A DNA stretch of 64,000 bases, taken from NCBI GenBank assembly GCA_039028975.1, contig JBCCHB010000009.1, positions 1 through 64,000 on the forward strand, given 5' to 3'. A program made the translations under genes and the position numbers. The notes under the pieces are model-generated. The model was given only the letters and a program-made list of their open reading frames with translations. It searched no databases and was not told where the DNA came from. How positions within the stretch are numbered: position 1 is the first letter of the stretch; each line of letters starts with the position of its first letter. This document shows positions 1 through 8,782 of this stretch, one piece after another. Source of the stretch: JAHBNG01 sp039028975. GTDB taxonomy: Bacteria; Chloroflexota; Anaerolineae; Caldilineales; Caldilineaceae.

Positions 1-1
1 A

Positions 2-157
2 TGGTCTTTCAACATCGTTTGCCACTCCCTCCGCATCGAAATGTGGCATCGCCCTCGTTTTCGGGCCACTTGGACATGGTCACGCGACAACTGGCTTACA
101 AATGAGTCGCTTTGGGACAATTTGATGAACTCTGTTCTTGCTTCCGCCAGATTTTAG
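2..157 (+). CDS. C-terminal fragment of an unrecognised protein (5' end outside the window)
   Basis: Frame 2 is open from the window edge to a TAG at 155-157 and encodes 51 residues rich in Trp and Arg (for example WTWSRDNWLTNESLWDNLM near its middle). I do not recognise the family; the basic, Trp-rich end could belong to a transposase, but nothing proves it. The main argument that it is a real gene end is the terminator-like hairpin with a T-run that begins 15 bases after the stop. The other plus-strand frame with an ATG at base 1 stops at 105 and looks less like protein. Confidence 0.35.
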   Translation, partial: WSFNIVCHSLRIEMWHRPRFRATWTWSRDNWLTNESLWDNLMNSVLASARF

Positions 158-171
158 TCCGCTTTCGGACA

Positions 172-209
172 CCGGTTTTCCCTCTTTTAGGGGCGGAACG
201 GCTTTTTTA
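172..209 (+). terminator. Probable intrinsic terminator after the edge gene
   Basis: CCGGTTTTCCC (172-182) can pair, with G-U pairs and two mismatches, with GGGGCGGAACGG (190-201). A run of seven T follows at 203-209. The place and orientation fit the plus-strand reading frame ending at 157. Confidence 0.45.
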
Positions 210-589
210 ACCAACTTTTTTCTATTTCGGTCATGCTCCTATGCTTGACCTCTTTTTTCTATGCCCTAACAGCCAAACTCAAGGTTAGGAGGGGGCCTCT
301 AAACTATCATAACTTTTCGAACAGTATACTAGATTATTCATTAAGTGTGTTTTTATGTGATGTAATCGATATTTTTTTTTGAGAGATTTGAAGCCTAAAT
401 AAGTGTGCTATATTGAACATCAATATTTCACTTCCGTTGCCTTACAGTTGCGGCTAAGCATATATATCGGAAATAAGTAGTCGCAGTGCAAGCAGCGCGC
501 CCTGTGGCGCACGGGCCTAGAAGGCAACCGGTGCTCATTGCATCGTACTGTTGTGATCTGCTGACAACGAGGCTTGGGTGATTGAAGTT
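210..589. other. Intergenic stretch with no recognised feature
   Basis: This AT-rich stretch has no convincing coding frame, RNA gene or repeat that I can see. It separates the plus-strand edge gene from the end of the minus-strand DUF3500 gene. Confidence 0.4.
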
Positions 590-1714
590 CTAATGCGCGT
601 GGGCATAATGGTGGGCCAAAATGTCGGCCCCAAAATCGTTCTGGCTATCCCGCCAGACTGAGTGGATATGATTGGCGTCGTTTTGGACGTTGTCGTATTC
701 GACCAGGAAGCGAGGCCCTTGTAGCCGATAATAGTGGGGCTGATAAGGCTCAATGGGTCCGGCCCAGACAAAGTGAATCTGATCAACCCCCTGTTCTTTC
801 ACCTTGGCCATCTCGATCTCGGCCAGTTCATCAGGCATCCGATGAATGTATTCACCGATGAGCTTTAAGAGAATTTCCTGTTGAGCATAGCTCATCTGAG
901 CGCCTTGAATACCTTTTGGTTTCGTTGTATATCGAACAGCCTCTAAATGTTCTGCTTCAGCCCCCAATGCCTGCTTAAATTTCTCCAAATTTTGAAATTG
1001 ATCGCTCACGTTTGATGGATCGACAATGCCTGGCGTCTCTCCAGGTAGCATTTGATCCAGAATGACAGGTCGATTGAGGGCCACTATGTCCGGCGGTGCA
1101 ATGGGGGTGACAACGGCACTCGCTCGCTGTCCCTCGTCAAATTCATAGACCAACTCACGTGCCAGATCTTCAATGGCGCTCAATGGCCGCAACCAAGCCG
1201 TTTGGCCAAGGGGGGACCGGGCTGGGTTTGAGCCAAAAAATGTTGGGGTGGGCGCTACAATCTGCCCTCCTACTATAGTGTAGTTGAGCGAGATATGATG
1301 CCCCTCAAAGCGCCATCCCCAGGGCTTATCAACGCTCGGCTCTCCAAAAATGGTTACATGGTAGAGCTTGGAGTCTCTCCACCAAAGTGGGGCTGTCCAC
1401 TCTTCTTTGGCATCCAGCAGCGTTTCGATGCCCATGATGGTGGTGGCGGTATTGTACCCACCTCTGCTTAAGCCTGTGGTAACAAGTTTCTGAGCCAACC
1501 GCTGTTGTTGGCGATCCATTTCCGTAAAGGGTAAGCCTTTCCGCTCGACTGGCGTATAGTGCCAATTGGTGCGCTCACTCTGATCGGAAAAATCTAATTG
1601 TGTTTGGATACGCTGATCAGTTGACAAGCTGGCCAGAAAATCAGCCGCAGCCTCACCCATTCGTTGCACAAGAGCTACTGCACCGGAACCATAAAATTCA
1701 TTTGGGGTCGCCAT
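590..1714 (-). CDS. DUF3500 domain protein
   Basis: This 374-residue protein matches my recollection of the DUF3500 family along its length: a segment around residues 78-100 (TTGLSRGGYNTATTIMGIE), then WWRDSKLYHVTIFGEPS and WRFEGHHISLNYTIV, then HFVWAGPIE and LVEYDNVQNDANHIHSVWRD near the C-terminus. The conserved His-rich segments (FEGHHIS, DANHIHSVWRD, AHHYAHAH) suggest metal binding, but the family has no proven biochemical role that I know. No signal peptide is visible, unlike the secreted proteins transcribed ahead of it. It lies 184 bases downstream of the copper amine oxidase gene on the same strand, separated by a strong hairpin, so it may have its own promoter. Confidence 0.8.
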   Translation of the reverse strand: MATPNEFYGSGAVALVQRMGEAAADFLASLSTDQRIQTQLDFSDQSERTNWHYTPVERKGLPFTEMDRQQQRLAQKLVTTGLSRGGYNTATTIMGIETLLDAKEEWTAPLWWRDSKLYHVTIFGEPSVDKPWGWRFEGHHISLNYTIVGGQIVAPTPTFFGSNPARSPLGQTAWLRPLSAIEDLARELVYEFDEGQRASAVVTPIAPPDIVALNRPVILDQMLPGETPGIVDPSNVSDQFQNLEKFKQALGAEAEHLEAVRYTTKPKGIQGAQMSYAQQEILLKLIGEYIHRMPDELAEIEMAKVKEQGVDQIHFVWAGPIEPYQPHYYRLQGPRFLVEYDNVQNDANHIHSVWRDSQNDFGADILAHHYAHAH

Positions 1715-1750
1715 GTTGTTTCCTCTCTATGGATGTAGTCGTTCAGCCCC

Positions 1751-1792
1751 CTGAGCCTGTCGAAGGCGAGAGACGGCTTCGACAGGCTCAGC
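1751..1792. repeat. REP-like hairpin (CTGAGCCTGTCGAAG arms)
   Basis: CTGAGCCTGTCGAAG (1751-1765) and its exact reverse complement (1778-1792) form a perfect 15-bp stem with a 12-base loop. The same word is a very common intergenic palindrome in many bacterial genomes. A decayed relative lies at 32750-32790. Here it sits between the end of the amine oxidase gene and the start of the DUF3500 gene, where it could stop or stabilise the upstream transcript; no T-run follows. Confidence 0.75.
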
Positions 1793-1898
1793 CTACAGGG
1801 GGAGTGAGCGGTTACCTATGGATTAAGTTGTGAATTAAGCCAATTATACCTTAGTCATCCATAGATCAGAAGAGGCGGCGATAAAAGTTGGAGACACC

Positions 1899-3701
1899 CT
1901 ACTCGACAAGCGGAATATAGATAAGCACATTGTCGCTTGTTGATGTTGGCGTGCTAGTTGCTTGCGGAATAGACAGATCTGGCTCTTCAGCCTCAGGAGA
2001 GACCGAGCAGAAAGTATTCTTGATGCCCGTGCTGCACTCGAAGATCATCGTTGAATCTGTTAGATCACATTGACCATTGTCATCTACATCACAGGCAGGG
2101 CCGTAGAAGGTGCCTTCACCTAGGGGCAGTTGGGTTGTGGGCGTACGGCTACCCCGGGTTCCTTGTAGGACAAAGAGCGCGTCAATGACGTTCACTGCTT
2201 CATCACAGTTGACATCCCCAAGTGGGCACGGTGACATCACCATTAGAGTGCGAGTCGCCCGAGCCATTTCACCTTCATTGTCCGTCACAGTCAGGGTGAT
2301 TGTGTAGTTCCCTGGTGTATCATAGGTATAGTTAACCTGAGCACCAGATGCTTGGCTCCCGTTGCCAAAGTCCCAACTGTAGCTGGCAATCTGTCCATCC
2401 GGGTCTGTCGAACCAGCCGCATCTACAGTGACCATCAGCGGGCTATTGCCAGTCATCGGGTCAAGTGTAAAAATTGCTTGAGGAGGCAGGTTGATCTCAA
2501 ACTCGTTTTCAGCCGTCCAATCCAATGGGGTCAGTTGAAAACCATCCCAATGCGCGTGCATATAGGGTTCATCTTCATCTCTGGGAACGTGATGGAAGGT
2601 TACGCCATACCAAAGCACCAAATCTGCGTCAAGTAAACTTTGTTCATTCACAAAGGCCGCCACGTTTCCTGCACAGCCATTGAACGTAGAATTGTGAGAC
2701 GTGTATCGCTCACACGGATTGTACTGAGTGACATAGAAATCATGCTCTGTCCACGGCTCAAAGGACGGCCCCACATCTCGGTGGCTGACTTGGAGCGGAT
2801 CGATCTGATAGCCCATGAAGTGACCATCCGCATTGGCGCGATTGCCATCTCGAATTCGCCATGAGCGCATCTGGCTAGGCTCCACCGAGCGACTGGCCTC
2901 CCGCTCTAGGCGAGAAACGGCCAAGCTTCGCCCATTGCCATTGGTTGCTGGCATGAGGTTCATCTCCTCCACAATATCATCGGAGCCAGAATCGCCTAGA
3001 TCGAAGTCAAGCCGATAGTAGTAGTTGTGAATATGGGAGATGCCAACCACGTTATTGTTGCGAATGGGCCAACCAAACTGTGTGCTGGTTCCAAACCGTT
3101 GTAACTTCCCTGCTGCCCCCATAATTGGCCGAATCGACCCATCATCACCGAAGTACCATTCGGGAATATAATTGTACTCGCCACTGGTGGAGACGCTAAA
3201 GAGTTTGAGGGCATACCCTTGTTGCTGCTGGCTGCCCGTGCGGAAGGCATGACCACGACTGATCGTCTGCAAGCAGACAACATTTTTATTGTCATATGGC
3301 AAGAGCGTTCCGTTGGGGCACTCATCATCGGTTAGATTCGATAGATTGGAGTCGCCAAAGCCATCATCCGTAATATCGTGAAAGCGGGCCGTGTTGTCGT
3401 CATACGGTACATGGACTTGGGCAATACTGGCCTCACCAAGTATTTTGCTGCGCACACCCGAAGGCGTCGTAAAGTAGATATCTCGCAGAACAACTCCATC
3501 TAAGCTGCGATGCTCCCAACAGAGTTCCCAACGTCCACCATTAGGCAAGGTCTCATCCACATAGTAGGGCGCAGAGCAATCAGCGTTGACCTGAGCTTGG
3601 CTATCGAGCCAGAACCAGCCTAAGCCGCCCAACAGCGCGACAATGGTCGAGATAGCCACTAAGTCAGAGAGTCGGATGGCTTGTACAGATTGATTCATCA
3701 T
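1899..3701 (-). CDS. Secreted copper amine oxidase (catalytic domain) with PKD and dockerin
   Basis: This 600-residue protein has an N-terminal membrane segment (about 15-35), a copper amine oxidase catalytic domain (about 50-400), a PKD domain (406-490), a dockerin pair (492-565) and a Thr/Ser linker ending in IYIPLVE. By motif alignment to known enzymes the active site looks complete: proton-abstracting Asp109 (FHDITDDGFG), cofactor-precursor Tyr176 (GEYNY, where the usual motif is NY(D/E)Y), copper ligands His223 and His225 (SHIH) and His371 (HHVPR). Known members oxidise primary amines to aldehydes with release of ammonia and hydrogen peroxide. The usual N-terminal N2/N3 domains are missing; a separate gene at 5221-5958 resembles them. 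The start (ATG 3701) follows AAGGTAGGT and lies 2 bases after the stop of the paralogue, so the two are probably co-translated. Expected location is the cell surface. Confidence 0.85.
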   Translation of the reverse strand: MMNQSVQAIRLSDLVAISTIVALLGGLGWFWLDSQAQVNADCSAPYYVDETLPNGGRWELCWEHRSLDGVVLRDIYFTTPSGVRSKILGEASIAQVHVPYDDNTARFHDITDDGFGDSNLSNLTDDECPNGTLLPYDNKNVVCLQTISRGHAFRTGSQQQQGYALKLFSVSTSGEYNYIPEWYFGDDGSIRPIMGAAGKLQRFGTSTQFGWPIRNNNVVGISHIHNYYYRLDFDLGDSGSDDIVEEMNLMPATNGNGRSLAVSRLEREASRSVEPSQMRSWRIRDGNRANADGHFMGYQIDPLQVSHRDVGPSFEPWTEHDFYVTQYNPCERYTSHNSTFNGCAGNVAAFVNEQSLLDADLVLWYGVTFHHVPRDEDEPYMHAHWDGFQLTPLDWTAENEFEINLPPQAIFTLDPMTGNSPLMVTVDAAGSTDPDGQIASYSWDFGNGSQASGAQVNYTYDTPGNYTITLTVTDNEGEMARATRTLMVMSPCPLGDVNCDEAVNVIDALFVLQGTRGSRTPTTQLPLGEGTFYGPACDVDDNGQCDLTDSTMIFECSTGIKNTFCSVSPEAEEPDLSIPQATSTPTSTSDNVLIYIPLVE

Positions 3702-3703
3702 AC

Positions 3704-4978
3704 CTACCTTGATTCAACTACACTTGGGCTGTTTACAAACTGAGCCGAGATTAAAGGATTCTGGGCCGTCCAATCTCTGGGAATGAGTTGGAAGGAGAGC
3801 CACTGGGTGGGCTTAACCGGCTCATCTTCATCGCGGATCAGGCGGTAGCTAGAGGCACCATACCAGAGAACAATGTCTGCATCGGTTAGCGATTCACCGT
3901 TTACAAACTGGTCGACATGAGACCCGCAGGAGGGTTCTTGTGGGTTGCGAGAGGCCAAGCGCTCGCACGGCTTATCTACCGTCACGTAGAGCTGGTGGTG
4001 TGTCCATGGCTCCGATTCGCCCCCCATGTATTCGTGACCAAGATTGCGGGGTTCCAGTTGGTATGAAATCGGATGTCCATCACTGTTTTGGGTAGATAAC
4101 TTGACTCGCCAAGAACGCTTCTGCTCTCGGAAGGTGTTGCGCTTATTCTCGACTTCAAAGGTGGTTACGTTGAGCGCCCGCTGCCTATTATTGTCCATGG
4201 GTAGCAATTCCAACTCCTCAACTGCTGTGTCGACTGCACTATCACCAATCCCAAAATCAAGCCGCCAGTAGACATTGTTGATATAGCCAATGCCAAATCG
4301 GCTTCCACTATCGAGGGGGCGCCCATCTGCCGGGTCAGAGCTGGTGTGGAGCAGGACTCCTGTATCGCCTAACAGTGGCTCAATGGTGCCGTCATCGTAG
4401 AAGCGCCATTCGACTAGATAGACGGGGCCACCCACATCTGATGCACTGAAGAGACGTAGATATTCGCCCTGCCGTTGATTAAGAAAGTGGCGATAGACAT
4501 ACCCGCGAGGGATTATTTGCTGACAGAGCACGTTCTGACCATCACGCTGTAGCAGTTGGCCTTGAGGGCAATCATTCTCTGTTAGGGAGATAAACCGATC
4601 TCCTCCCAAACCAACGTCGGAAAGATAGTGGTAACCCGTTTCACCATCATCATAGTGGGTGTAGATCTGAGCCAATCCAGCCTCATTGAGAACCTGGCGA
4701 CGACTTCCATCGGGTGTCGTGATGTGGATTTGATGGAGCAGAATCCCTTCTGCCTCGGCCACACTCCAGCAAAGTTCCCATCGGGTTCCGGTGCTCAAAG
4801 TCTCATCAATTCCTTGGCCTGTTTCACATCCATCTTGTTGGGCACTAAGGGAACCCACTTGCCACAGAAGTATGGCTGCAGTGAACCCAACAAAGAGGAT
4901 GAATAAATAGAGATGGACAACACTTTTGGGCTTGTTTCTTGGGTAGTCCAATAAGGAATGTGTAATCTGTTTAAGCAT
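3704..4978 (-). CDS. Copper amine oxidase-fold protein lacking all catalytic residues
   Basis: This 424-residue paralogue aligns with its downstream neighbour over the whole catalytic domain (shared RWELCW, the spacing of EW-F-DDG, WRLDF, DIVLWYG, RDEDEP). All key positions differ: Tyr118 replaces the catalytic Asp, Pro185 replaces the Tyr that becomes topaquinone, Tyr232 and Asn234 replace the HxH copper ligands, and Arg379 replaces the third His. The reading frame is intact and structural residues are kept, so it looks like a maintained pseudoenzyme, not a decaying pseudogene. It has an N-terminal membrane/signal segment (about 22-46) but no PKD or dockerin. Copper amine oxidases are normally homodimers with arms reaching into the partner subunit, so a structural or regulatory partner for the active protein is a reasonable inference. 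It is transcribed immediately before the active gene. Confidence 0.85.
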   Translation of the reverse strand: MLKQITHSLLDYPRNKPKSVVHLYLFILFVGFTAAILLWQVGSLSAQQDGCETGQGIDETLSTGTRWELCWSVAEAEGILLHQIHITTPDGSRRQVLNEAGLAQIYTHYDDGETGYHYLSDVGLGGDRFISLTENDCPQGQLLQRDGQNVLCQQIIPRGYVYRHFLNQRQGEYLRLFSASDVGGPVYLVEWRFYDDGTIEPLLGDTGVLLHTSSDPADGRPLDSGSRFGIGYINNVYWRLDFGIGDSAVDTAVEELELLPMDNNRQRALNVTTFEVENKRNTFREQKRSWRVKLSTQNSDGHPISYQLEPRNLGHEYMGGESEPWTHHQLYVTVDKPCERLASRNPQEPSCGSHVDQFVNGESLTDADIVLWYGASSYRLIRDEDEPVKPTQWLSFQLIPRDWTAQNPLISAQFVNSPSVVESR

Positions 4979-5013
4979 AGGTACCTAACCTGGACGATCC
5001 AGAATCAAAAGAA

Positions 5014-5153
5014 GTTTCAAAGAGATTCACAGCGTGGCAGAGCCACAACTAAAATTTCACAGAGCTCCACTGAGGAGGCACAGAGATTCACCGAGTTTTC
5101 AAGAGCGAATAGAGTCTCTGAAAATCTCTCTTTTCTCCGAGAATCCGTGTGAA
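5014..5153. repeat. Imperfect palindrome made of CACAGAGATTC words
   Basis: Related words ATTCACAG, TTCACAGAG and CACAGAGATTCACCGAG occur at 5032-5095, and an approximate reverse complement (CTCCGAGAATCCGTGTG) lies at about 5136-5152. The stretch fills the gap between the two genes of the amine oxidase cluster. It resembles widely scattered intergenic repeat DNA and encodes nothing convincing. Confidence 0.5.
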
Positions 5154-5220
5154 ATATCTTCGCGCATGGCGTAGTTTGTACCGATTCGTAACACAGAGAA
5201 AAGTTCATTTGCTATACCAC

Positions 5221-5958
5221 TTAATCTACCCACATCAGCTGAATAACCTCTTGGGTAGACAAGTTGACGATGGGGGTGACTTCAAATGCGATGCGATCAT
5301 GTGTGAAGAGCAACACCTGCGCACAACGTTGAAGACCACACTGTCGGCTGGCATCGTTGACTCGGTCGGGCATAGTATCTGATTTGAAGACAAAGACCTT
5401 GTGTTCAAGCGCTTCCAGGCTTTCAAGGGATATACCCGTTGCCGCTCGATATTGTTCATAGATAGTTTGGCTAATGGTATCATCTTTATAAACGATCTGT
5501 AGCGCTTGGTTGATTTCGGCATCAATTAGAGGCAATTGAACAGATTGTATTTCATCAATCTCTTCCACAGCATCTGTTGCCAAGTTGACGATTACGCGAC
5601 GCAGCACGTTGGTATCGTAGTTGTAAAAATAGCTTTCACTACGACGAGGGGGCGCATCCTGATCTTTAGCAGTTTTGCCTGCGTCCAATCTTTGGGTGAG
5701 TAGTAGCACCTCACGAGGTGAGGCCTGGGCTGACTCCACCTGGTTGATAATCGCTTGTTCTTCGATAACGCGGCTGGTCTCTGCCACCTCGCTATCTGTC
5801 AGCGGATCATAAAGCGCTGGCGTAGTGGATTGGCTGCGGGCTAGATATGCCGAATTACTGGTTTTCGCATAGCCGTAGCAAGCGATTACCAAAAGAAGGA
5901 GTACGACAACGACCCAAATCCGGTTCTGTTTTCTTGATTGTTTTACCATGCTATTCAA
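5221..5958 (-). CDS. Anchored protein resembling copper amine oxidase N2/N3 domains
   Basis: This 245-residue protein begins with a signal-anchor (about 13-31). The rest resembles the small domains that precede the catalytic domain in copper amine oxidases: a YDPLTDSEVAETSRVIEEQ helix start, then PRRSESYFYNYDTNVLRRVI with an ATDAVEEI turn (N2/N3 strand pattern), then a second helical/strand unit around QLPLIDAEINQALQIVYKD. It holds no catalytic residue and no copper ligand. Its position directly ahead of the two catalytic-domain genes, which both lack these domains, strongly supports the reading as a split-off subunit. The homology is distant and judged by eye only. It could otherwise be an unrelated anchored protein. 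Confidence 0.6.
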   Translation of the reverse strand: MNSMVKQSRKQNRIWVVVVLLLLVIACYGYAKTSNSAYLARSQSTTPALYDPLTDSEVAETSRVIEEQAIINQVESAQASPREVLLLTQRLDAGKTAKDQDAPPRRSESYFYNYDTNVLRRVIVNLATDAVEEIDEIQSVQLPLIDAEINQALQIVYKDDTISQTIYEQYRAATGISLESLEALEHKVFVFKSDTMPDRVNDASRQCGLQRCAQVLLFTHDRIAFEVTPIVNLSTQEVIQLMWVD

Positions 5959-5982
5959 TCCTGCTCTACGGCCTATTTATTA

Positions 5983-6106
5983 TCAGTAGACCGCAATGAG
6001 GTTCGCTGATGTCATTTCAAGGAGGAACGACGAGAAATCTTTCTCTGGTCAGATGCCCAAGATTTCTCCTCATACTTCGTCGAAATGACAGATTTCGATC
6101 TACTGA
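5983..6106. repeat. Nested palindromic intergenic element (TGTCATTTC type)
   Basis: Outer arms TCAGTAGA (5983-5990) and TCTACTGA (6099-6106) enclose TGTCATTTC (6010-6018) with GAAATGACA (6082-6090) and GAGAAATCT with AGATTTCTC. A one-armed relative (TCATTTCGAGGAGGGACGAC) lies at about 63605. The element sits between the dehydrogenase gene and the amine oxidase cluster and could end or stabilise the upstream transcript. Confidence 0.6.
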
Positions 6107-6230
6107 CTATCGTTAAGCCAGTAGTAAACAGTGGTTAGCCCGTCTCTACACTGGAAACTGCGGGCTGTTCACTGCTCACTTCTTAAATTCTCTTACCCAA
6201 TGACATTGACCACCTACCCGGCCAGCAATT

Positions 6231-8750
6231 CTACCGCTTATCGCCAACTGCAGGACAAAGAGCATTGCTTTGCTCTGTTGCACATTGTAAAATCTGCATA
6301 CCATCCCTGACCGTACAGGCTTGATCTTCGTTCACATCGCACCCAGGCAGGAAAATTGAGCCATCGGGCGGAGGCATTTCGTCAGTGGCATTGACCAACC
6401 CAACAACATAGTCGGCCACATGAAGGGCATCCGTCTGCTCCAAGACGCCACTACAATCCACATCGCCAAAGTAGCAGGTTGAATCGAGCTGTCCACCAGT
6501 CGCAATGACTTCGATAGGGTGCCCATCCGTGTCGGCAAATACAGATGATGTCACGCCAATAAGTTGAGGTACGCGATTCAGACCAGAAGGCTTCATCTCT
6601 AAAACGGCCAGAGTAACCCCTCCGGACAACCCATTGGCAGAGAGAGCCGATAGACGAACCTGACCATTCGATTGTCCGTTACATAAGACTGAATCAAATC
6701 CCTGCCCCGCTTCAACACATTGAGTTAAGGTTAATCCCAGTGTATCATAGGTTACGTCCAGCGTCAGCGCCGCTAGAGGTTGAGCAACCGACAGATCCGC
6801 TAGCTGAATAGGGACCTGGAAACGTTGGGTCTTATCATCATATATTGCAGTACCAACAAAAACCTGAGCAGGCGGTCTAGTCGGTTCAGGCGTTGAGGTC
6901 GGCTCAGGCGTTAATGTTGCTGTAGGTTCTGCAGTAGCAGGGAGCGTTGGGGTAGATGTTGGCACTTGTGTTGGTACCTCTGTTGGTACCTCTGTTGGTA
7001 CCTCTGTTGGTACCTCTGTTGGTACCTCTGTTGGCGCTGGCGGTCCTGATGAACCAACAATGCGAGAGACTTGCCCAGTCAAAAAGCCAATGTATAGCTC
7101 GCCATTCACATCTTCGCCAAATGTGGCTACATTGGCTCCTCCTGACGTGCGCGTCCACGAGGTAACGACCAGATCATCGGGTGCACCGCTAATTGAGCGA
7201 ATGGTGCCATTACAGAAGTCTGAGAAGAAGTAGTGTCCATTTAAGGTAGGTAAGGCCGAGCCTCGGTACACATAACCACCTGTGATCGAGCAGTCACCTG
7301 CCAACCGATCGTACCAATGGAGCGGGGCATCATAATCCGTGAATGGTCCACAATCATCATCATTCAGGACAGTTGCGGCCTCGTAACAGCGCCAGCCATA
7401 ATTTTGACCCCCAACACTACGGCGCGCGAAGTTAATCTCCTCATATCGATTCTGGCCCACATCAGCAATCCACTGTTCTCCGGTTAACCGGTCAAAGCTG
7501 AATCGCCAAGGATTCCGCAACCCTGTCGCCCAGATCTCATCACAGGCGCCGCCATCCCCATCTCGAAATGGATTATCTGTTGGAATTGTGTAATGATTTT
7601 CGCTTTCCAGGTTGCACTCTGGTGCTGTTCCTGCTTGTGCATCTACATCGATACGCAGAATCTTTCCCAAGGGCGTATTCATGCTTTGACCAAAGTTACC
7701 AGGGTCGCTGCCGCTGCCACCATCTCCTGATGCAATGTAGAGGTACCCATCTGGCCCAAATTGGAGCTGCCCGCCATTGTGATTGGTATATGGCTGATTG
7801 AAAGACATAAGAATCACTTCGGTTGCGGGATCAGCCACGTTGGGATTGGATGTTACCGTAAAGCGCGAGATGCGAGTACGTAAGGGGCCTGCCACCGTAT
7901 AGTTGACATAAAAGTGTCCGTTGGCTGCATAATCGGGATGAAAGGCTAGCCCTAATAGACCCGTCTCGGCATTGCCGCCACCCGCCTGAACTCTATCTGT
8001 GATGTCAAGGAAAGGAGCCGTTTGCAATGAGCCATCAATCACTCGAATCGTGCCAAACTTCTCGACCACAAAGAGCCGCGTATCGCCTGCACTCTGAATG
8101 TCTACCGGTTGGTTCAAACCACTGGCAACCTCCTGTAAAGTCAGTGCTGCAGGTGTTGGTGTTGGCGTTGCTTCTGGCGGGGTTGGATCACCATCCACAA
8201 CTTCTATAGAGAGCGTGGTCGTTCCAATGCCATCCCCAGCCAGATCACCATTCCCATCGGCTGAGTTTCCAGCCGCGTACAAAGTAAACTGCTGGTTGTA
8301 GGTTGGTGCTGTCCAAGCAAACGAAAAGGTTGTCGTACCATTACTCATGATCTTGGGACTGCTGTGGGTCAATTCTCCTAGAATCAACTGCAAGTCATTT
8401 TGGCGTGGGGACAGAGCTCCAGCACTATCTCCTGCTGAAATATTGGCTCCGGCAACTTGGCCAGGCCCCCCCGATAGGGTCAGCGTGTAGAAATTGGTAC
8501 TACCCGCTTCCACCACTGCAGGGCCAACTAGCCCGATGTTTGGCACCTCTGCACCTACGCCATGGCAGGCCGTGCAGTCTTGCCCTTCATTGGTTCCAGG
8601 ATTGCCCGAAAAGCCGACGCGTCCATTCAAGCTGGCATGAGCGGCCTTCTCTGGCGTGAAAGCAAAGAGTAGCATCCAAGCAATCGTGGTACACGCACCA
8701 ATGGTCGTAAGTAGATAAACGTGAGAGCGGATATTTGTTTGCAGAAACAT
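6231..8750 (-). CDS. Secreted c-heme/PQQ-type sugar dehydrogenase with cohesin and dockerin
   Basis: Domain order in 839 residues: signal segment (about 12-38), a single c-type heme motif CTACH (59-63), an all-beta segment of the kind called choice-of-anchor V (about 70-187), a Pro/Thr linker, a glucose/sorbosone dehydrogenase beta-propeller (about 200-585) with VEKFGTIRVID, LLGLAFHPDY, NHNGGQLQFGPDGYLYI and a calcium/PQQ-like GDGGSGSDPGN loop, a PTEV linker with five near-identical units (about 7020-6965 on the DNA), a cohesin-like domain, and a Cys-rich dockerin (CYFGDVDC to LC). Soluble relatives oxidise aldoses with PQQ. The attached heme could pass electrons onward. It lies between the scaffold-like gene and the amine oxidase genes on the same strand. 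The substrate is unknown. Confidence 0.8.
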   Translation of the reverse strand: MFLQTNIRSHVYLLTTIGACTTIAWMLLFAFTPEKAAHASLNGRVGFSGNPGTNEGQDCTACHGVGAEVPNIGLVGPAVVEAGSTNFYTLTLSGGPGQVAGANISAGDSAGALSPRQNDLQLILGELTHSSPKIMSNGTTTFSFAWTAPTYNQQFTLYAAGNSADGNGDLAGDGIGTTTLSIEVVDGDPTPPEATPTPTPAALTLQEVASGLNQPVDIQSAGDTRLFVVEKFGTIRVIDGSLQTAPFLDITDRVQAGGGNAETGLLGLAFHPDYAANGHFYVNYTVAGPLRTRISRFTVTSNPNVADPATEVILMSFNQPYTNHNGGQLQFGPDGYLYIASGDGGSGSDPGNFGQSMNTPLGKILRIDVDAQAGTAPECNLESENHYTIPTDNPFRDGDGGACDEIWATGLRNPWRFSFDRLTGEQWIADVGQNRYEEINFARRSVGGQNYGWRCYEAATVLNDDDCGPFTDYDAPLHWYDRLAGDCSITGGYVYRGSALPTLNGHYFFSDFCNGTIRSISGAPDDLVVTSWTRTSGGANVATFGEDVNGELYIGFLTGQVSRIVGSSGPPAPTEVPTEVPTEVPTEVPTEVPTQVPTSTPTLPATAEPTATLTPEPTSTPEPTRPPAQVFVGTAIYDDKTQRFQVPIQLADLSVAQPLAALTLDVTYDTLGLTLTQCVEAGQGFDSVLCNGQSNGQVRLSALSANGLSGGVTLAVLEMKPSGLNRVPQLIGVTSSVFADTDGHPIEVIATGGQLDSTCYFGDVDCSGVLEQTDALHVADYVVGLVNATDEMPPPDGSIFLPGCDVNEDQACTVRDGMQILQCATEQSNALCPAVGDKR

Positions 8751-8782
8751 GGATTATAAATTGAGTCCTTGTTTAGAAGATA

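Noticed and set aside
3704..4978. Reading the second amine oxidase gene as a pseudogene
   Set aside because: The frame is intact over 424 codons, structural motifs and Cys are kept, and the start/stop spacing to the next gene is tight; only active-site positions have changed.
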